Assembly: GCA_963618735.1 (NCBI GenBank)
Contig: CAVEUM010000021.1
Location: forward strand, 1-33,977
Direction of reading: 5' to 3'
Length of the DNA stretch: 33,977 bases
Origin: CAKUFA01 sp963618735
GTDB taxonomy: Bacteria; Bacillota; Clostridia; Christensenellales; Aristaeellaceae
The notes under the pieces are model-generated. The model saw only the letters and a list, made by a program, of their open reading frames with translations, made no database searches and was not told where the DNA came from. Position 1 is the first letter of the stretch; each line of letters begins with the position of its first letter. The position numbers were made by a program, and so were the translations under genes. Of this stretch, positions 8,261-15,618 are shown one piece after another.

Positions 8261-8284
8261 GCAGGGGGAGAAATCTCCCCCTGC
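8261..8284 (-). promoter_or_regulatory. Intercistronic hairpin between oppA and oppB
   Basis: GCAGGGGGAGA and TCTCCCCCTGC form an 11-base-pair GC-rich stem with a two-base spacer, located 51 bases after the oppA stop. On the minus strand it is followed by TTTCGGTGGTTTTC, too weak a T-run for full termination. It is likely a partial terminator or 3' stabiliser that keeps the binding-protein mRNA more abundant than the rest of the operon. Confidence 0.65.
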
Positions 8285-8334
8285 CGTTCGGATTACAGAC
8301 AGGTACAACGATATTTCAGTGCCTGATTTTACGA

Positions 8335-10788
8335 TTACTCGTAGCTCAGGGCGCCATTCTGGCTGGCCACAAACTCGGCCCACTCAGCATCGCTATAGTT
8401 GTACTGCATCAGTTCGAAACCACCCCAGCCATAAGCCATGTTGTAGTCAGGAGTGATGTAGCTGCACTTGTAAGACAGCAGGCTGCAGGAAGTGGTGCTG
8501 GCCAGAGGAATACGATAGTACTTCTGCAGGTACTTCTCTTCCATGTTAGCAGTGATGTTCAGCTTGGTGTCCAGATCAGCAGAAGCGTACACGCCGGTGC
8601 CAACCATGGAACGAGACCATTCCGTCCAGGACATGGTGACTTCCTCACCGTTCACGGTCAGGGTCAGCATCTCGGTGGAAGGATCCCAGCAGCCACCCTC
8701 ATGGATGGTATACTGCTCGTTGTCGCAGTACACCTGGAAGTTACGGAAGGGATACAGAGCAGCGCCGCCCCATGCGCCGAAGCCGATGGCATATTCGCCA
8801 TTGATTACGTCGCCATAACGGTCGTTGATGTTGCCCAGAGCTTCCAGAGTGATGTGGCCGAAGCCAGTGCCTTCAACAGCAGCGTTGATGTACTTGTTCA
8901 TCAGCTCAACCTGCTTGTTGTCGGTGGAGTCGAGAGCGCCCTTCTTGTAGCCGATGCGGATGACGATGTCCTCGCCCTCGGTGTACAGGCCAGCTTCCAC
9001 CAGCTCCTTGCAAGCGGTAGCCATCAGCTCCTGAGCCTCAGAGAGGTTGTAGCCGTTGATGGACTTGTAAGCGTCAGCCAGGGTAGCATAGGGAGTGCCC
9101 TCGCCGTACTCAACACCGTACAGGTTGCAAATAGCCTGCATGGCGGGCTCAGAGTTACGGTACATGGACTCAGGGTCGTTGTAGAAGTCGTAGTAGTACA
9201 GGGTGTTCATCAGGCCGAAGGAGGGAACATAGCCAGCGGTGGCAGTCACCCACTCGGTACGGTCGATGGCCAGGCTGAAGGCCTTACGGAAGTTCACGTT
9301 GCTCAGCACAACGGAATTGGTGTTGCCCTTGGACTCATCCATGGTCTTCAGGTTTTCCAGACCGCAGTTGAAGAAGAAGGACTGGGTGTAGGTCTCCAGA
9401 GCCTTGTACAGCTGATCGGAGGTGGAGTAGTTAGCAACTTCCTCAGCAGAGGGAGCCCAGGAATCCAGCTCGCCCTTCAGGAAAGCCTGCTTGGCGGCAT
9501 CGTCGGTCATCACGTTGATAACGACCTTCGTGGTGCGATAACGCTGCACGCTCTCGCCGTCCACTTCATAAGGAGTGTAGGACACGAGGGTGCCGTCTTC
9601 GCCCTGCTCCCAGCCGTACCAGTTCTCGTTCTGCACGAGGACCATCTGCTTCTCTTCCTGATAGGAATCGAGCTTGTAGGGGCCATAGGACATGGTGGTG
9701 TCAACGCTGGTGCCATAGTTGGTGGTCACCAGAGTGCCGGTGGTGTCCTTGCCAGCTTCGTACAGGCTCTCATACACGATCCAGTTGGAGGTGAAGGAGG
9801 TCAGAGCATAGTAGTAGTCGATCTGGCTCTGCATGACGTAGATGATGGTGTAATCATCCACCTTGTACAGACCCACGGTCTCGTCGTAACCAACCTCAGG
9901 CATGGGGATGGTGTACACGAAGTACATGGGCAGATCAGCCTCAGACTCGTTCCAAGCTTCAACGCTGGTGGTCACAGGAGCGAACAGAGCGTAGTTAGCA
10001 TCGGTCAGGGGCACCAGGCCGTTGTCGTCGCACAGGGCAACCAGCTCTTCCCAGGTGCTCATTCCGAAGTAAGCATCGCCGTAAGCTTCAACGTAGTCCT
10101 TCAGGGTGTTGCCGCCCAGCTGGGTAGCCAGAGCGTAGTTCACAGCCAGGTACATCTTGTAGCCTTCAGCGGTGACATACTGGCCATCTTCGCCAACGGT
10201 CAGGTCGGCCATGGTGTACTGGCCGGCATTCTCGTTCATGGACTCGCTGCCGCCGTAGTAGTAAGCGTTGCCGCCGGCCACTGCGGACTCACCTGCATAG
10301 TACAGGTTAGCACGATAGTTGTGCATTTCAGGGTTCAGCAGCTGCTTCATGGAATACACATAGGTGTCGGCATTGATGGGGGTGCCGTCCTGCCACTTGG
10401 CATTCTCATTCAGCTTGATCTCGAAGACATAGCCTTCGGTCACATCAGCGGCGGTCTTGTCAGCAGGCAGGGTGACGTTGTACTTGGTCAGGTCATCCTG
10501 ATGCGTAGCAGTCACGTCCGTGATGGAGGTAGCCATCTCGTAAACCCACTGATAAACACCCTCTTCGGTGTCCTCAGCCTGCATGGTTACGAAGGGGCTG
10601 GAGAGGTAATTGGAAAGAATCGCATCGTCAGCATTGGTCTCCCAGGTGTGGGGATTCCAGTTGTTGGCGAGGCCGGTGGTGTAGTCATTGAAGGTATAGC
10701 TGGGGACTTCGCCCTCAGCAGTGCCGGTGGTCACTGCCAGGCCAAGAGCCATGGACAGAGCCAGCAGCAAAGACAATGCCTTTTTCAT
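8335..10788 (-). CDS. oppA: Oversized extracellular oligopeptide-binding protein (OppA/AmiA-like, SBP family 5)
   Basis: 817 residues from the ATG at 10788, which follows AGGAGGAG four bases upstream. An earlier in-frame ATG at 10839 would bury the signal peptide. Residues 1-24 are a signal peptide (KKALSLLLALSMALGLAV) ending GTA before EG. There is no lipobox cysteine, unusual for a Gram-positive binding protein. The mature protein shows family-5 landmarks: FEIKLNENAKWQDGTPINADTYVYS early, FRKAFSLAIDRTEW in the middle, and Trp/Tyr-rich lobes. Family members are usually 500-650 residues, so this is long, with extra Tyr-rich segments between about 180 and 330. First gene of the minus-strand opp operon, with its own strong promoter. 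It captures peptides and delivers them to OppBC. Peptide length and specificity cannot be read from the sequence. Confidence 0.88.
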   Translation of the reverse strand: MKKALSLLLALSMALGLAVTTGTAEGEVPSYTFNDYTTGLANNWNPHTWETNADDAILSNYLSSPFVTMQAEDTEEGVYQWVYEMATSITDVTATHQDDLTKYNVTLPADKTAADVTEGYVFEIKLNENAKWQDGTPINADTYVYSMKQLLNPEMHNYRANLYYAGESAVAGGNAYYYGGSESMNENAGQYTMADLTVGEDGQYVTAEGYKMYLAVNYALATQLGGNTLKDYVEAYGDAYFGMSTWEELVALCDDNGLVPLTDANYALFAPVTTSVEAWNESEADLPMYFVYTIPMPEVGYDETVGLYKVDDYTIIYVMQSQIDYYYALTSFTSNWIVYESLYEAGKDTTGTLVTTNYGTSVDTTMSYGPYKLDSYQEEKQMVLVQNENWYGWEQGEDGTLVSYTPYEVDGESVQRYRTTKVVINVMTDDAAKQAFLKGELDSWAPSAEEVANYSTSDQLYKALETYTQSFFFNCGLENLKTMDESKGNTNSVVLSNVNFRKAFSLAIDRTEWVTATAGYVPSFGLMNTLYYYDFYNDPESMYRNSEPAMQAICNLYGVEYGEGTPYATLADAYKSINGYNLSEAQELMATACKELVEAGLYTEGEDIVIRIGYKKGALDSTDNKQVELMNKYINAAVEGTGFGHITLEALGNINDRYGDVINGEYAIGFGAWGGAALYPFRNFQVYCDNEQYTIHEGGCWDPSTEMLTLTVNGEEVTMSWTEWSRSMVGTGVYASADLDTKLNITANMEEKYLQKYYRIPLASTTSCSLLSYKCSYITPDYNMAYGWGGFELMQYNYSDAEWAEFVASQNGALSYE

Positions 10789-10875
10789 GTTTCTCCTCCT
10801 CATCTTATTTCTTGCCCGAAAGGGCGAATCATTATGCATGGTACCCCTCTACCAGCATAAAAATTCGTATCATAT

Positions 10876-10904
10876 ATTTTACCATGGAAGGATCATCCAG
10901 TCAA
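10876..10904 (-). promoter_or_regulatory. oppA: Sigma-A promoter of the oppA operon
   Basis: On the minus strand, TTGACT (10904-10899), exactly 17 bases, then TAAAAT (10881-10876). It is close to consensus and gives a leader of about 80 bases before the ATG at 10788. Confidence 0.8.
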
Positions 10905-11059
10905 GTGTGAAAGGATCATTTATAACGATTTGGGCGAAAAACGCACAGGAAAAACAACAAAAAAACATGATTTCCGTCAGCGGAACAAGCCGCCAAAAAT
11001 CGCGTGATGAATTTTTTCAGCCTTCATCATGCAAATTGCCTGCAATGGCGGAAATTTTC

Positions 11060-11088
11060 TTGTTCCCTCTTGACGTCTATGCTATAAT
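11060..11088 (+). promoter_or_regulatory. Sigma-A promoter of the G3E GTPase operon
   Basis: TTGTTC (11060-11065), a 17-base spacer and TATAAT (11083-11088). The expected start of transcription (about 11095) coincides with a small hairpin TGGCGG-AAAAAA-CCGCCA (11095-11112), so the mRNA would begin with a stem-loop, a structure that often protects the 5' end. Confidence 0.75.
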
Positions 11089-11145
11089 ACGAGGTGGCGG
11101 AAAAAACCGCCAACCCTGTAAGTGCATGAATAGGAGAAAAATGCG

Positions 11146-12381
11146 ATGGTGAAGGTAAATATTATTTCCGGCTTCCTTGGCGCTGGAAAAACGACGCTCA
11201 TCAAAAAGCTGCTGACCGGCAGCGTCAGCAAGGAGAAGATCATCCTGCTGGAAAATGAGTATGGCGAGGTCGGCGTAGACGGAAGCTTTATGAAAGATTC
11301 CGGCATCATTGTGGATGAGCTGAATTCCGGCTGCATCTGCTGCACCCTGGTGGGTGACTTCCAGAAGGCTGTGGACGAGCTGATTGAGAAGTATCATCCC
11401 GACCGTCTGCTGATTGAGCCCTCCGGTGTGGGCAAATTGAGCGAGATTCTGGTGGCCGTGGAGCACGCGAAGGAGCGTCATTCTGACCTGGTCATCTCCG
11501 GCTGCGCCACCGTTGTGGATGCCGGCAAGTGCCGTATGTATATGAAGAATTTCGGTGAATTCTTCCTGGATCAGATCAAGACCAGCGCCACGGTGATCTT
11601 CAGCCGCACGCAGCTTCTGTCTGCTGAGCGCATTGAAAAGAGCCGCGCTCTGGTGGAAGAGCAGCATCCCGGCGTCCGCATTGTGACGACGCCCTGGGAC
11701 GATCTGTCTGCTGATACCCTGCTGGAGGTCATTGAATCCGGCAAGCCCATGGAGATCCACCTCGATGACGACGACGATGATGACGAGGATGAGCACGAGC
11801 ATCATCATCACCACCATCATGACCATGACCACGAGGACGGTGAAACCTGCTCCTGCGGACATCATCACGATGATGACGACGATGATGATGACGACGACGA
11901 GCACGAGCATCATCATCACCACCATCATGACCATGACCACGAGGACGGCACCTGCCCGTGCTGCGGCGGTCATCATGACGATGACGACGATGATGATGAT
12001 GACGACGAGCACGAGCATCATCACCACCATCATGACCATGACCACGAGGACGGCGAGACCTGCTCCTGCGGACATCATCATCACCACCATCACGGCCATG
12101 ACGCAGACGAAGTGTTCGTGTCTGTGGGCGTAGAGACTGCAAACCGTTACGAACAGGATGAGGTCAAAGCCATGCTGGACAAGCTGTCCGATGAGGAAGA
12201 GTACGGCACCGTGCTGCGCGCCAAGGGCATCCTGCAGAATGCGGCAGGCGAGTGGTTCCAGTTTGACTATGTCCCCGGCGAGAGCCAGTTCCGTGCAGGC
12301 ACGCCTGATTACACCGGCCGTCTGTGCGTCATTGGTGCCCATATCGACGAAAAAGCACTGCGGGAGCTGTTCAAGGCATGA
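11146..12381 (+). CDS. COG0523/CobW-type G3E GTPase with His/Asp/Cys metal-binding repeats
   Basis: 411 residues; AGGAG nine bases before the ATG. P-loop GFLGAGKT (9-16), switch-region GCICC motif (62-66, the internal metal site of COG0523 GTPases), and ESGVG-equivalent EPSGVGKL (91-98). The C-terminal CobW_C-like region (about 322-408) ends RLCVIGAHIDEKAL, resembling the family's common C-terminal signature. Residues about 205-319 are three imperfect repeats of poly-Asp, EHEHH, poly-His, DHDHEDG and a cysteine knuckle (TCSCGHH, TCPCCGGHH, TCSCGHH). Such tails bind Zn or Ni in related proteins, so it is probably a cytosolic metal chaperone or metal buffer; the metal is not proven. The guanine-recognition NKxD motif appears to be SRTQ (153-156), a marked departure. 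It overlaps the next gene by four bases. Confidence 0.88.
   Translation: MVKVNIISGFLGAGKTTLIKKLLTGSVSKEKIILLENEYGEVGVDGSFMKDSGIIVDELNSGCICCTLVGDFQKAVDELIEKYHPDRLLIEPSGVGKLSEILVAVEHAKERHSDLVISGCATVVDAGKCRMYMKNFGEFFLDQIKTSATVIFSRTQLLSAERIEKSRALVEEQHPGVRIVTTPWDDLSADTLLEVIESGKPMEIHLDDDDDDDEDEHEHHHHHHHDHDHEDGETCSCGHHHDDDDDDDDDDEHEHHHHHHHDHDHEDGTCPCCGGHHDDDDDDDDDDEHEHHHHHHDHDHEDGETCSCGHHHHHHHGHDADEVFVSVGVETANRYEQDEVKAMLDKLSDEEEYGTVLRAKGILQNAAGEWFQFDYVPGESQFRAGTPDYTGRLCVIGAHIDEKALRELFKA
11760..12105 (+). repeat. Tandem repeat encoding Asp/His/Cys-rich metal-binding units
   Basis: Three near-identical DNA units inside the GTPase gene, each with a GAC/GAT run, then GAGCACGAGCATCATCA, a CAT/CAC run and ACCATGACCACGAGGACGG, then a cysteine-containing knuckle. 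The near identity at the base level suggests recent duplication or homogenisation. Copy number may vary between strains. Confidence 0.9.
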
Positions 12382-13313
12382 GCGAGCAGGAATTTACGCC
12401 AGTCTACCTGATTACAGGCTTTCTGGAAAGCGGCAAAACCCAGCTGATTAACAGCATGCTGGCAGACGAAGGCTTCTCCCACGGGCAGAAGACCCTGATC
12501 ATCTGCTGCGAGGAAGGCATTGAGGAATACGAATCCTTCAAGGATGCCACCGTGGTTGTGCTGGATGAAGCAGACGAGATGAACACGACTCAACTGGAAG
12601 AGCTGGATCGTCAGTATCAGCCGGAGCGCGTCTTTGTGGAATACAACAACGTGTGGACCATTGACAAGCTGGGATCCGTCATGCTTCCCCCCAAGTGGGA
12701 GGTTGTGCAGATCATCACCACCGTGGACGCCAACACCTTCGACAACTACTTCACCAACATGCGTCAGATGCTGACCGACCCCATGAAGGCCGCTGATCTG
12801 ATTCTGTTCAACCGCTGCCAGCCCGGTGCCAGCAAGAGCCCGTGGCGCAGGCAGATCAAGGCCGTCAATCCTCGGGCAAACGTCCTGTTTGAAAACACGG
12901 ACGGCACCAGCGAGGACGGTGTGGCAGACGAAGACCTTCCTTATGATATGAAGGCCGCCGTTATCGAGATCAAGGATGAGAACATCCCCACCTTCTATCT
13001 CGACTCCCTTGACCACCCCGACCGCTACGACCGCAAGACCGTCCGCCTGGTGGGACAGATTTTCCCGGATCGTTCCCTTCCCCGCGGCTACTACATGTTC
13101 GGACGCATGGCCATGACGTGCTGTGCCAACGACATTCGGCCCATCGGCTGGATTACCCAGGGCATTCAGAAGCCTGCCGCCAAGAAGTATTTCTCCATGA
13201 CGGCACAGTGCAAGGCTGTGGAAGCCCAGGGCGAAAAGATGCTGATGCTGCAGGAAGCACGCACGGAAATCGTTCCGCCGCCTGCTGAAGAATATCTGAA
13301 TTTCAATGCATAA
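12378..13313 (+). CDS. Second G3E GTPase with a CCA-D-containing C-terminal domain
   Basis: 311 residues from the ATG at 12378, which overlaps the previous stop (ATGA). The upstream in-frame ATG at 12324 lies inside the preceding gene. P-loop GFLESGKT (14-21). No GCxCC metal motif is present; that position reads LIICCEEG. The guanine motif is NRCQ (145-148) rather than NKxD. The C-terminal part (about 219-260: TVRLVGQI, then FGRMAMTCCANDIRPIGW) strongly resembles the conserved core of the TIGR03943/DUF1980 (YcgQ) proteins. Those are normally separate partners of a permease and a CobW protein in zinc-related loci. I read this as a GTPase fused to, or sharing, that domain, working with its neighbour in metal transfer. 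The GTPase family is clear; the fused-domain reading is moderate. Confidence 0.8.
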   Translation: MSEQEFTPVYLITGFLESGKTQLINSMLADEGFSHGQKTLIICCEEGIEEYESFKDATVVVLDEADEMNTTQLEELDRQYQPERVFVEYNNVWTIDKLGSVMLPPKWEVVQIITTVDANTFDNYFTNMRQMLTDPMKAADLILFNRCQPGASKSPWRRQIKAVNPRANVLFENTDGTSEDGVADEDLPYDMKAAVIEIKDENIPTFYLDSLDHPDRYDRKTVRLVGQIFPDRSLPRGYYMFGRMAMTCCANDIRPIGWITQGIQKPAAKKYFSMTAQCKAVEAQGEKMLMLQEARTEIVPPPAEEYLNFNA

Positions 13314-13318
13314 TGGCA

Positions 13319-13360
13319 TGCTCCTGATGGGATGAAAGCATCCTGTCAGGAGCATTTTCT
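13319..13360 (+). terminator. Terminator of the G3E GTPase operon
   Basis: TGCTCCTGA (13319-13327) pairs with TCAGGAGCA (13346-13354), with an inner GGATG/CATCC stem and AAAG loop, followed by TTTTCT. It begins six bases after the stop codon. Confidence 0.88.
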
Positions 13361-13490
13361 ACTATTATAATGCCATTCACCGGAAGTTTCATTCCCCTGC
13401 GGAGCTGTCAAAGCCGTCATGTTCTTTTTTCAGCAGGATTTTGCCTGTCCGAAAGCGAACATAAAGACGGATATGTTTCAACATGGAGGG

Positions 13491-14492
13491 ATGAACACAT
13501 TGGCCATCACTGCCTATTGCAAAAAATGTCAGGAAGACGTGCCGTTGGGAGAGCGCTGCCCCAACTGCGGCGCCAAGCTGGCCAAGTCCTCTGCCCGTGT
13601 GGCGTGGTGTGTCGCCCACACCCCTGTGGAAGACTGGATGTGCTGGAACAGCGTCGCGCGGATTCTTCTGCCTGTGTGGCTGGTGGTGCTGGTCATGATT
13701 CTTCTGCCAGAGATCATGCACAGCGGCATTTCCGCCCTGGACCAGGTGCTGAAGAACGGCACGCTGCTAAGCATGGTGCTTCTGCTGCTGGTGTCTGCCC
13801 TGGTTACCCTGCTGGTGCTGCATCTGCAGGGCGATGACCTGATTGACTGCGTGGTAGACAGCCGAGGGGTGCATGTATGCCGTTATCTGCCCGAGCCTAC
13901 GCCCATGAAACTGCTGCTGCGGCTCCGTTCGCCTCATCTCATTCAGGAGATGGAAGAGGGCGATGACGCCATCCTCATTTCCGCCCACGAAATTCTCTGG
14001 AAGGACATGGCGCGTGTCCAGCTCTGGCCGGAAAAACGGCTGGTGCTCATTTATGCTCCCCACTGGTGGATGAATCTGGCGCTGTACTGCACGCCCTTCA
14101 CCTGGGAAGACACCATGCAATACATGCGGGACAAGGTAGGTCGGAAGAAGAACCTGCTGCTGCCGAGAGAATTGATTGCGCCGCCGAAGCCCAAGGCGCC
14201 CCGCAAAAAGGCAGCACCTGCAGCCGAGCCTCTGCCCGAAGTGCTTCCTCTGGCAGACGATTTAGCCCAGATTGAGGAAATCCCCGCCACGGAAGAGCCT
14301 CTCATGGAAGAAGTAACCATGGAGGTACCATTAGCAGAAGAGCCTGCACCCATGCCCGAGTCCACCCCGGAGGAAACCGCGGCGAACACTGTAACAGATC
14401 CCGCCGTGATGGAAAGCGAGCCTGCACCCCAGACAATCGAGGGTGCATCGCCGAACACGGAAGGCGAAGAGCAAATAAAGATGGATTTATAA
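13491..14492 (+). CDS. Zinc-ribbon membrane protein with acidic, Pro-rich tail
   Basis: About 330 residues. The start is uncertain. ATG 13491 is immediately after GGAGGG, too close, whereas TTG at 13500 has that site ten bases away and would begin with AITAYCKKC. The ATG at 13419 adds an unlikely N-terminus. Order of parts: a CxxC...CxxC zinc ribbon (YCKKCQEDVP and ERCPNCGAKL), two membrane helices (ARILLPVWLVVLVMILLPE and a Leu-rich MVLLLLVSALVTLLVLHL), and a soluble domain with several Trp residues that probably lies in the cytoplasm. A low-complexity tail rich in Pro, Ala and Glu follows. I do not recognise a named family. It could be a sensor or scaffold in the membrane. It sits alone between two terminators; TATAAT at 13366-13371 with a poor -35 might be its promoter. 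Confidence 0.7.
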   Translation: MNTLAITAYCKKCQEDVPLGERCPNCGAKLAKSSARVAWCVAHTPVEDWMCWNSVARILLPVWLVVLVMILLPEIMHSGISALDQVLKNGTLLSMVLLLLVSALVTLLVLHLQGDDLIDCVVDSRGVHVCRYLPEPTPMKLLLRLRSPHLIQEMEEGDDAILISAHEILWKDMARVQLWPEKRLVLIYAPHWWMNLALYCTPFTWEDTMQYMRDKVGRKKNLLLPRELIAPPKPKAPRKKAAPAAEPLPEVLPLADDLAQIEEIPATEEPLMEEVTMEVPLAEEPAPMPESTPEETAANTVTDPAVMESEPAPQTIEGASPNTEGEEQIKMDL

Positions 14493-14509
14493 TCTTTGGA
14501 AAAGTGCCC

Positions 14510-14543
14510 GCCCGTGAGCAATGCTCTGCACGGGCGCTTTTCT
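14510..14543 (+). terminator. Terminator after the zinc-ribbon membrane protein gene
   Basis: GCCCGTG (14510-14516) pairs with CACGGGC (14529-14535), with an inner AGC/GCT pair, followed by GCTTTTCTTTT. Confidence 0.85.
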
Positions 14544-14590
14544 TTTCCCTCGCGTTTTCGTATTTTTTGTGTTTTGGTTTGCAAATTTCG

Positions 14591-14619
14591 TTGCAAAGCA
14601 AAATATTTTATGCTACAGT
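14591..14619 (+). promoter_or_regulatory. Sigma-A promoter of the second peptide-importer operon
   Basis: TTGCAA (14591-14596), a 17-base spacer and TACAGT (14614-14619), in an AT-rich stretch 62 bases before the first gene. The ribosome site AAGGAGTGATC (14662-14672) matches the 16S 3' end over an unusually long stretch. Confidence 0.7.
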
Positions 14620-14680
14620 GCTGAAGTGTTTATTGTTTTTCCGGCAATAAACCATCCCTGCAAGGAGTGATCACAGCGTC

Positions 14681-15607
14681 ATGTTCAAGTATGCAGTCAG
14701 GCGAATTTTAGTGATGATCCCAACACTTATTCTTATTATCGCTATCGTATTCGCGATCCTCAGCTTTATCCCCAGTTCTCCCGGACGAATCATCCTCGGC
14801 ATGAACGCCAAAGAGGAACAGGTCATTGCCCTGAATGAGGAATTGGGATGGTATGACCCCGTGCCCGTGAAGTTCATCAATTACCTGAAGGGTATTTTCC
14901 TCGAATGGGACTTTGGCACCAGCTACAAGCACTCTGTTCCCGTGTTTGACCTGCTGCTGCCGAAGTTTGGTGTCACTGCCCTGTTGGCCATTCTGGCATG
15001 CTCCATCAGTGCTTTGGTGGGCATACCGGCAGGCATCCTGTCCGCGGTCAAAAAGCACTCCCTGCTGGACAACACCACCACCGTGCTGGCCATGCTGCTT
15101 GGTTCCGTGCCAAGCTTCTTCCTCGGCGTGCTGATGATCCTCCTTTTCTCCCTGAAACTGGGCTGGCTCCCTTCCAACGGCATTACCAGCTGGACGGGCT
15201 ACATTATGCCCGTGCTGACGCTGGCGCTTCCTTCCGCCGCTTATCTTTCCCGCCTGACCCGCACCACCATGCTGGAAGCCATGGAGCAGGACTACATCCG
15301 CACCGCCCGTGCCAAGGGATGCAAGCCGTCCCGCATTATTTTCCGCCACGCCCTGCGAAATGCCCTGATGCCTGTGGTCACCCAGCTGGGCATGAGCTTT
15401 GCAGGCCTGCTTGGCGGCGCCATGATTACCGAGCAGGTTTTCGGTCTGCCCGGCTTCAGTGAGAGCATTCTGTCCGCCATCACCGGCAAGGATGTTCCGG
15501 TGATCATGGGCTCCACCATCTTTATTGCTGCCATGTTTATGCTGGTGATGCTGGTCGTTGACCTGCTGTATGCGGTGCTGGATCCCCGCGTCGGCGCCAA
15601 ATACTGA
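14681..15607 (+). CDS. oppB: Peptide ABC importer permease, OppB/DppB type (second system)
   Basis: 308 residues, normal length. N-terminal membrane helix (FKYAVRRILVMIPTLILIIAI), then WDFGTSYKHSVPV in the external loop, further helices, the EAA loop (RAKGCKPSRIIFRHALRNAL), and the C-terminal GLPGFSESIL motif. Partners with the next gene to form the channel of a second oligopeptide or dipeptide importer. It is the first gene of a plus-strand operon that runs to the prolyl oligopeptidase. It has no unusual insertion, in contrast to the first system. Confidence 0.92.
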   Translation: MFKYAVRRILVMIPTLILIIAIVFAILSFIPSSPGRIILGMNAKEEQVIALNEELGWYDPVPVKFINYLKGIFLEWDFGTSYKHSVPVFDLLLPKFGVTALLAILACSISALVGIPAGILSAVKKHSLLDNTTTVLAMLLGSVPSFFLGVLMILLFSLKLGWLPSNGITSWTGYIMPVLTLALPSAAYLSRLTRTTMLEAMEQDYIRTARAKGCKPSRIIFRHALRNALMPVVTQLGMSFAGLLGGAMITEQVFGLPGFSESILSAITGKDVPVIMGSTIFIAAMFMLVMLVVDLLYAVLDPRVGAKY

Positions 15608-15618
15608 GGAGGCTCTGT

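Larger units (their letters stand above)
10789..11145. other. Divergent control region between oppA and the metal-GTPase operon
   Basis: This 357-base stretch holds no credible gene. It contains the oppA promoter (minus) and the GTPase operon promoter (plus), plus an AT-rich stretch between them. Two direct copies of a GGATCAT-type sequence (GAAGGATCAT near 10887, GAAAGGATCAT near 10909) flank the oppA -35, and GATGAA/TTCATC form an inverted pair around 11010. No clear Zur-type operator was recognised. Confidence 0.6.

Noticed and set aside
8701..10860. A 719-codon plus-strand frame antisense to oppA
   Set aside because: Same shadow effect. The minus-strand frame has the signal peptide, ribosome site, promoter and family motifs.
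11070..11088. TTGACG next to TATAAT upstream of the first G3E GTPase as a -35/-10 pair
   Set aside because: Only seven bases separate them. TTGTTC at 11060 gives the correct 17-base spacing.
11760..12105. Possible CRISPR-like or satellite array because of the regular repeats
   Set aside because: The repeats are in frame, encode Asp/His/Cys blocks and have no unique spacers.
11077..12342. A 421-codon minus-strand frame with Val/Met-rich stretches, looking like a membrane protein
   Set aside because: It is the reverse of the His/Asp codon repeats in the G3E GTPase gene (GAT/CAT read backwards give Ile/Met/Val). No start signal.
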